Positions 59,068-64,000 of a stretch of 64,000 nt of DNA are shown one piece after another. The position numbers were made by a program, and so were the translations under genes. The notes below the pieces were generated by a model that was not told where the DNA came from, did not search any database, and saw only the letters and a program-made list of their open reading frames with translations. The DNA lies in NCBI GenBank assembly GCA_959347315.1, contig OY365810.1, positions 15,866,500 through 15,930,499 on the forward strand. Direction: 5' to 3'. Numbering within the stretch: the stretch's first letter is position 1; each line of letters opens with the position of its first letter. Source of the DNA: Bimastos eiseni (taxonomy: Eukaryota > Annelida > Clitellata > Crassiclitellata > Lumbricidae).

Positions 59068-59595
59068 TTGCCGACCTATTTCTTACAATGCTCCCACCAC
59101 AAGTATCTTCAAGAACTCTTCACCATCCATTACACACGTTCTATGCGGTTGCTCGTGTTTCTGTTTCTCGACCCCCGTGCATTGTATACTTGTCTCAAGT
59201 CAACCAACCGAGCCATGTCCTACACTGCACCACACCTCTGGAACAAGCTGTCTTCCGGGGTTTTTTCAAATTTTCGATTCATCCCACATCATTAGCAATC
59301 ACTCACCATCATCTGCCTCAGGCTCATTTATCTTCATTCCGAGGGCTTTCCGCTCAAAGCTGAAGTGTCCTTCCTTAAAGACATCGGATCCTCCGCCTCC
59401 CAACTCCCTTCCTGAATTTCATTCGCCCTAACAGCTTTTCTGTCTCCTCTTAACCCTCTGGAATGGTCTGTAACGTTTTAACAACTCGTCTGATTCATGC
59501 TGTGCTCGCTGATAGGCTGGTGCCCTGCGTTTAGTTTTCGAGTAGCGCTTTAGAAGTTTGTAGATTACGATTACGATGTTATTTTCAGTTTATGA
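59068..59595 (+). pseudogene. Probable LINE C-terminus and 3' tail remnant
   Basis: A frame with MSYTAPHLWNKLSS resembles the conserved A-P-x-LWN-xLP block of LINE ORF C-termini. It is followed by broken frames, the dispersed core near 59507 and GATTACGATTACGA (about 59565). Placement of the core after a LINE tail suggests the dispersed repeat derives from a LINE 3' UTR. Confidence 0.4.
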
Positions 59596-60204
59596 ATGTA
59601 ACATCTGTTTTCACTCAAGTTCAATGTATTTAATTCCACATCGAATGTATGCCGTGTCAGGCTCTTGTCAGCGATAGATCTTTCTGTTCAGGACTTTTCT
59701 CTCTGTGGCACTTTGTCTTAAGTGTCAAATATCTCTCAGGTCTCAACACGACCGTGTGATTGTTATATCGCATCGCCCAAGGGGATTTAATTTCATACCA
59801 AAGTATTACTGGATAACATCATGTTACATTCACACGCTCGAACGGCTGATTTCAGGAAAATGTTCGCTCTAGCAAAAAAGGATTTTATTATAGGATTAGA
59901 CGATCAAAGACTAATTCGAATTCTGAGAAAAATAGGACTTGATAAAGGGAATGTATGCTCCTTTATATATTGTTAGATTTACGTAGAGTTGTAAGACACA
60001 CGCTATGGAAATGTGCAACAAAGTTTATTTAAAGAAATATATATAACTTTGGCAAACCAACAGATAAGCTTCGTATTAATGTTTATACATTACCACCGTC
60101 AACGGGACAGCATACGAAGACGAAGTCAGCAGAAGGATGACAGAACATCAACACGTCTTGAGAGCAACAGGCGTACCACGAAACTGTTCCTTAAGTATGC
60201 TAAC

Positions 60205-61018
60205 TTAATTATACAATGAGAAATGTGCAGACTGACAAATACGCAAAAGGAGACCCAAGAAATGACCATGTGGAGTCACAAAACCAGTTAGAGGAACAGA
60301 ATCTGGTGATAGAGGTAACTGATAGTAACCACTGGTCAAATCTAACTTGGTCATCATCGTAGCCCGACCAAGTTTATCCAATAAGGCATCAATCCTAGGC
60401 ATAGGATACGGATCAGGTGTGGTAACAAGATTTAGCTTCCTGAAATTCACAAACAATCTTCCTGCACCATCAGGTTTAGGAACAACCAGAATAGGCGCAG
60501 CCCAGGCACTCTCTGATTCCTCAATGAGACGTAAGTCCAACAACTTAGCAATTTCAGCATCCACCCACTTTAACTTTTCAGGGTGTAAACGGTAAGGTGA
60601 TTGTTTCTTAGGTAACGCACCAGGGATCAATTGTATTTGATGAGAAATTAACGTGGTGCGACCTGGTTTGTCACTGAAAACAGATTGAAACTGAGTCAGC
60701 AGTTCAGACAAACTATCTCGCTGATCATGCTTCAAATGACTTAGTACAAAGTCATCACCAAGACCATGGTGTATCATTGAAGTCTCAGTAAGATTCACAA
60801 CCACATTCACACCATGCACTTGACTATCAACAACAGCCAGGTCATGCACTTGACAATCCAAAACATCTCTAGTAACATACTTCTTCAACAGATTAACGTG
60901 AACTACACGTTTAGTTTTCCGTCGGTCGGGAGTAGATATGACGTAGTCTACCTCGCCCACACGTTTCTCAATAACACATGGTCCAGCATACTTAGCTTGT
61001 AACCGTTTAATCGAGGCA
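60205..61018 (-). pseudogene. Ty3/Gypsy (Gmr1-like) pol fragment: integrase C-terminus followed by RT
   Basis: The minus-strand frame from about 61018 reads the integrase GPY/F module (AKYAGPCVIEKRVGEVDYVI...RRKTKRVVHVNLLKKY). It continues without a stop through a linker (SELLTQFQSVFSD) into the start of a reverse transcriptase: KKQSPYRLHPEKLKWVDAEI, LIEESESAWAAPILVVPKPD, PYPMPRIDALLDKLG, and TKLDLTSGYYQLPL with the first catalytic Asp. It breaks down after TPHGHF (about 60260), before the YxDD motif, and stops. Integrase before RT is the Ty1/Copia-like order that in Ty3/Gypsy elements characterises the Gmr1 group of deuterostomes. No LTRs are seen, so this is a fragment. Confidence 0.88.
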
Positions 61019-61198
61019 GCTGCAATAAATTCTCATTGCAGATGATCCGATCAGTTCCGTTCTATGAAAACTTCTCATGACCTTCCTCGCTTTCTTGTTA
61101 GCTTCCAGATCGTCTTCACTAACCTCCAACCGCTGTAGATCAAAGAAAGCGACTCCAATGACCATGCAGAGAAAGATGACGAACACTTGAGCAGTCAT
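61007..61198 (-). CDS. Small open frame with signal-like N-terminus (uncertain)
   Basis: A 63-codon frame starts at an ATG and begins MTAQVFVIFLCMVIGVAFF, which looks like a signal peptide or membrane anchor, followed by a charged segment (EVSEDDLEANKKARK). It overlaps the 3' end of the neighbouring candidate gene in another frame, and its own 3' end runs into the Gypsy fragment. It may be coding, a shifted exon of its neighbour, or chance. Confidence 0.2.
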   Translation of the reverse strand: MTAQVFVIFLCMVIGVAFFDLQRLEVSEDDLEANKKARKVMRSFHRTELIGSSAMRIYCSCLD

Positions 61199-61842
61199 CT
61201 TTGATACTATAGAGATCCGGAATCTCCCTTCTTTCTCGGGCATTCAAATACTGGTTTCCTGGCTCTCCGAATGGATTCTCTGTCGGTTTGTCGTATATGT
61301 CCTGGGAACCATTATTCCAAAAATCCCCATAATATACGTCGTGTTCTTTCTGTCTCATTTCAAAATACTTGTCCAGAGCAGCAGTAGGTGTTTTTAAAAA
61401 TTTGGAACGAAGTTTGCGAAGAGTCCGCACGTCACAGTCTTCAGGTTTTGCATTCCTCGTAACATTTATTGATAGGTATATATATCATACCGGTGTAAAT
61501 GAAAACTTTCCACCGAACACCAATTGTCCGTTGGGTTTTGCTTTTCGCCAGACGTGGAATATATTCTCTCGCTAGCCTCCTTTTCGAAGTTAGCGCTGCT
61601 TTATACTGGCCAAGAAGATCTGTCGGAACGCCATTGTACTTTTCAAGGCTTTCCAGTACCAGATTCCATTTGGCAGAAGTCGCATCCAGTGCGTCCCACA
61701 TTGTCTTGTTCCTAGTAAAACAGTTCGCATTGTCGAAAGTTAATCTGCTTGGAATATTAAGAACGTATGAATATATACAAGCAAATTCGGCGGAGGAATA
61801 TCGAATGACCAGTATGAAAGCAAGGATCACGAAAAACTTCAT
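61140..61842 (-). CDS. Candidate secreted protein gene, one short intron or frameshift
   Basis: The frame begins at an ATG at 61842 with MKFFVILAFILVIRYSSA, a good signal peptide, followed by a cysteine-containing, lysine-rich segment (CIYSYVLN, NCFTRNKTMWDALDATSAKW, LTSKRRLAREYIPRL). It stops at 61441. A second frame (61438-61140) continues with DCDVRTLRKLRSKFLK and PTAALDKYFEMRQKEHDVYY. A 52-base GT-AG intron (61490-61439, donor GTATGA, acceptor CTGAAG) would join the two in frame at a G|AC codon. Alternatively a small indel has broken one exon. I do not recognise the family. No promoter was identified. Confidence 0.35.
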
Positions 61843-62314
61843 AGTTAAAGAAACGTAATGTAATGAGATCAGGACAAGAATTGAAAATCTTAGTTCGTGA
61901 CTTAGCAATTAAATTTGATAGACTTTGCTTAATTAAGTGCACCATCTGATGATACCAGAAAAATGTCGTAACATAATAGTTGCGCTCTCGGTAGTAGTGT
62001 AATGGGCTCCTAACAGCAACTAGGGCCTGCCATTATTTTTTAAATATTATAAATATTATTATTAATTTAATTCGTTTGCTGGTGATCCATTAAGAAATCT
62101 TCTTACTTACTAATTATTTCCATAGTAAGAATAAGACAATTGTCGCTTCAATTGATATGGTAATTATAACTCCGTTTCAGAAGCTATAGCTTGAAATCCA
62201 ATACGTCATAGCAGCTAGAAGCCAGGTACGGTGTGTAGGCCTATGATATTTTAAAGGGATGAGTCTTAACTCTTAACTAAGTTAAGAGATTACGTCAAAA
62301 ACAATATGATTCAA

Positions 62315-63180
62315 TGGCATCAAAATACTGACCGATCGAACTGAACTCAGCAGTGAAGCTGGGGATAACGATGAAGAAAGACCATAGATTAATACTCTTC
62401 GGGGAGGGACACATTTTGATCCTCAGAATCCACTCATCGAAAGCAACATCAGTCGGTTAAAATGTTGTATTTTGTGAACTGTAAGGCGTCTCTTGAGTAA
62501 GACTCTTTACTCAATGGGCAATGCATGGAAAATTGTCAAGAAGCGCAGATAGTTGAGGGTTCTGTTACATTTTGTCAATTAGTTAACCTACTGTTAATCT
62601 TATCGTTTCCAACACAGGTAACAATTCACGACACGAAAAAAGTATAGCTAATAAGGAATTGCAAAACATGTTGCATTAACGATAAATACACAACGGTAAG
62701 AGTAAAAACATGGAACCACGTAGATGAAATGACGTAAAAACTTATTGTGTAAAATTGAGCTACGAAACATAGAGAAAGCTTTAAGCATCAAAGCATGGAT
62801 GACTAAAACACGGAAAGCCAGGTTATAAGTGCGATTTGATACAGTAAATGGCATCAAAATATTGACATAACGAACTGAACTGAGCGATGAATAGATAACG
62901 AAGAAGGACCAGAGCTTGATTAACACTGTTCGGGCGAGGTACACATATTGAATCACAGGATCCAGTCATCGAAAGCAACACTAGCACTTGTGTCGTGTTG
63001 ATAGTCAACCGTTTCATTACATTTAATCAGTTGCTACAATTGGTCTTACCGTTTCAAGAGTAGATAACAAAACACGAGAAATGTATAACTATTAAATGAT
63101 TTTAAAACGTTGCACTAATAACAATAATAATAACACTACTTCAACCATAAGAGTAGAAATGAAATCTAGAAGCTGTAAAT
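62315..63180 (+). repeat. Tandem duplication of ~530 bp (diverged)
   Basis: The block 62315-62470 (ATGGCATCAAAATACTGACC ... TCATCGAAAGCAACAT) recurs at 62848-63005 (ATGGCATCAAAATATTGACA ... TCATCGAAAGCAACAC). The sequences that follow each block also correspond, more weakly, through a TTACATTT stretch, GTATA(G/A)CTA and GTTGCA(T/C)TAA. The period is about 533 bp. Confidence 0.75.
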
Positions 63181-63199
63181 GACGTCATTTTGGCTGTCA

Positions 63200-64000
63200 G
63201 AGAAACTCATTGTAACAAGACTCCTTTTGGGAGACGACCGCTTCGAGTTGCTGTTGAGGAAAGGCGTTTATCCGTATGAGTTCATGACCTGTGCCGAAAG
63301 AATGCTCAAACGAAACTTGCCTGCCCGACAAGGAAGACTTTTTCAGTCGACTGACGGGTGAAATCGTGAGTGATGCGGATTACTCGCATGCACAAAGGGT
63401 TTGGTCAACGTTCAGCATGACTACTACGCGCAAATATCATGACTTGTATTTGGAACCGGACGTACTTCTTCTAGCCGATAATTTCGAGTAATTTTGAAAT
63501 ATGCTCCTCGATTACCCTCAACTAGATCCATTACATTACTTCAGTTCACCAGGTTTGTCGTTCGACGCGTGCTTGAAAATGACTGGCGTAACGCTGGAGC
63601 TGTTGACCGACCTCGATAAATATTTGTTTATCGAAAAGGGCATGCGGGGTGGCGTTTCAGCGATTAGCTGCAGGTTCGCTAGAGCGAACCTCAAGTATCT
63701 AGCCAAAGGATACGACGCGGCGGCTGACCCCAGTTGCATAATGTATCTTCGACTGCAATAATTTGTACGGGTTCGCCATGTCCGCTGAACTTCCGGTTGG
63801 CAACTTCCGTTTGCTAGACCCTGCCGAAGTGGAGAATTTTGATGTGGGTTCGAAATTCGACGATGCTCCGAAAGGGCACATTCTGGAGGTAGATATAGAT
63901 TATCCTCGTCATCTGCACGACGCCCACAACGACTGTCCCTTCGCTCCAGAAAAGATGGTGGTGACTCCGGACATGTCGTCATCGTATCCTCAAAATTTAG
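63200..64000 (+). pseudogene. Polinton/Maverick-type protein-primed DNA polymerase B fragment
   Basis: Pieces in at least three frames read in the order of Polinton polymerase B. They are LLLRKGVYPYEFM (about 63247), LPDKEDFFSRLTGE with SDADYSHAQRVW and YHDLYLEPDVLLLAD (63318-63480), LDPLHYFSSPGLSFDACL and RGGVSAISCRFA (63525-63690), then after a frame change the motif-A-like DCNNLYGFAMSAELPVGN (from about 63750) and PAEVENFDVGSKFDDAPKG. A TAA near 63489 and frame changes near 63318 and 63745 show it is not intact. The sequence runs off the window, so the rest of the element (integrase, ATPase, capsid genes, terminal repeats) may lie beyond 64000. Confidence 0.85.

Overview
This window looks like nuclear DNA from a deuterostome marine invertebrate, most likely an echinoderm or a relative. 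The supporting signs are split genes with GT-AG introns, AT-rich intergenic DNA dense in microsatellites, an animal aminergic receptor, a MAP-kinase phosphatase with the vertebrate-type four-exon layout, and a Ty3/Gypsy fragment with integrase ahead of reverse transcriptase, a domain order described from deuterostomes (Gmr1-like). No species can be named from the sequence alone. About two dozen copies of the palindrome TAGGCCTA are a strong compositional signature.

Only two clearly functional protein genes are visible. One (2240-4183, + strand) is a single-exon D1-like dopamine/biogenic-amine receptor of 647 residues with a very large third intracellular loop that contains an internal tandem duplication. 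The other (38602-42264, + strand) is a four-exon dual-specificity MAP-kinase phosphatase of the nuclear DUSP1/2/4/5 type with rhodanese and catalytic domains. A perfect cAMP-response element lies upstream of it. A weaker candidate, a small secreted protein gene (61140-61842, - strand), may have one very short intron.

The rest is a transposon landscape. DNA transposons: a hAT element at 5461-6607; a hAT MITE at 48955-49247 with a perfect 8-bp target duplication; two Harbinger-like elements with TAA duplications (36167-37362, 46111-46390) and a related one near 11.4-12.3 kb; a palindromic-ended MITE at 34936-35363; and two long foldback elements (15680-17119, 19637-22001). Retroelements: two related 5'-truncated non-LTR copies ending in TTTGA repeats (25.2-26.3 kb, 50.4-52.1 kb); an endonuclease-type non-LTR 3' end lodged in TAA repeats (17.9-18.8 kb); other LINE tails (40.2-40.8, 46.5-46.85, 59.07-59.45 kb); an integrase-RT Gypsy fragment (60.2-61.0 kb); and a U2-snRNA-derived retrocopy (47.8-48.08 kb). 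The right edge (63.2-64.0 kb) holds a broken Polinton/Maverick-type DNA polymerase B.

Tandem repeats are prominent: a 1.1-kb TATG/CATG array packed with TGCATG, a 1-kb minisatellite at 58-59 kb, a 34-bp array that alternates between two variants, and a 26-bp array that grew out of a retrotransposon reading frame. The most unusual single structures are a perfect 71-bp inverted repeat with a 3-nt loop (15245-15389), the covarying 3'-UTR hairpin shared by the two LINE copies, and the TGCATG array flanked by a 24-bp inverted repeat.
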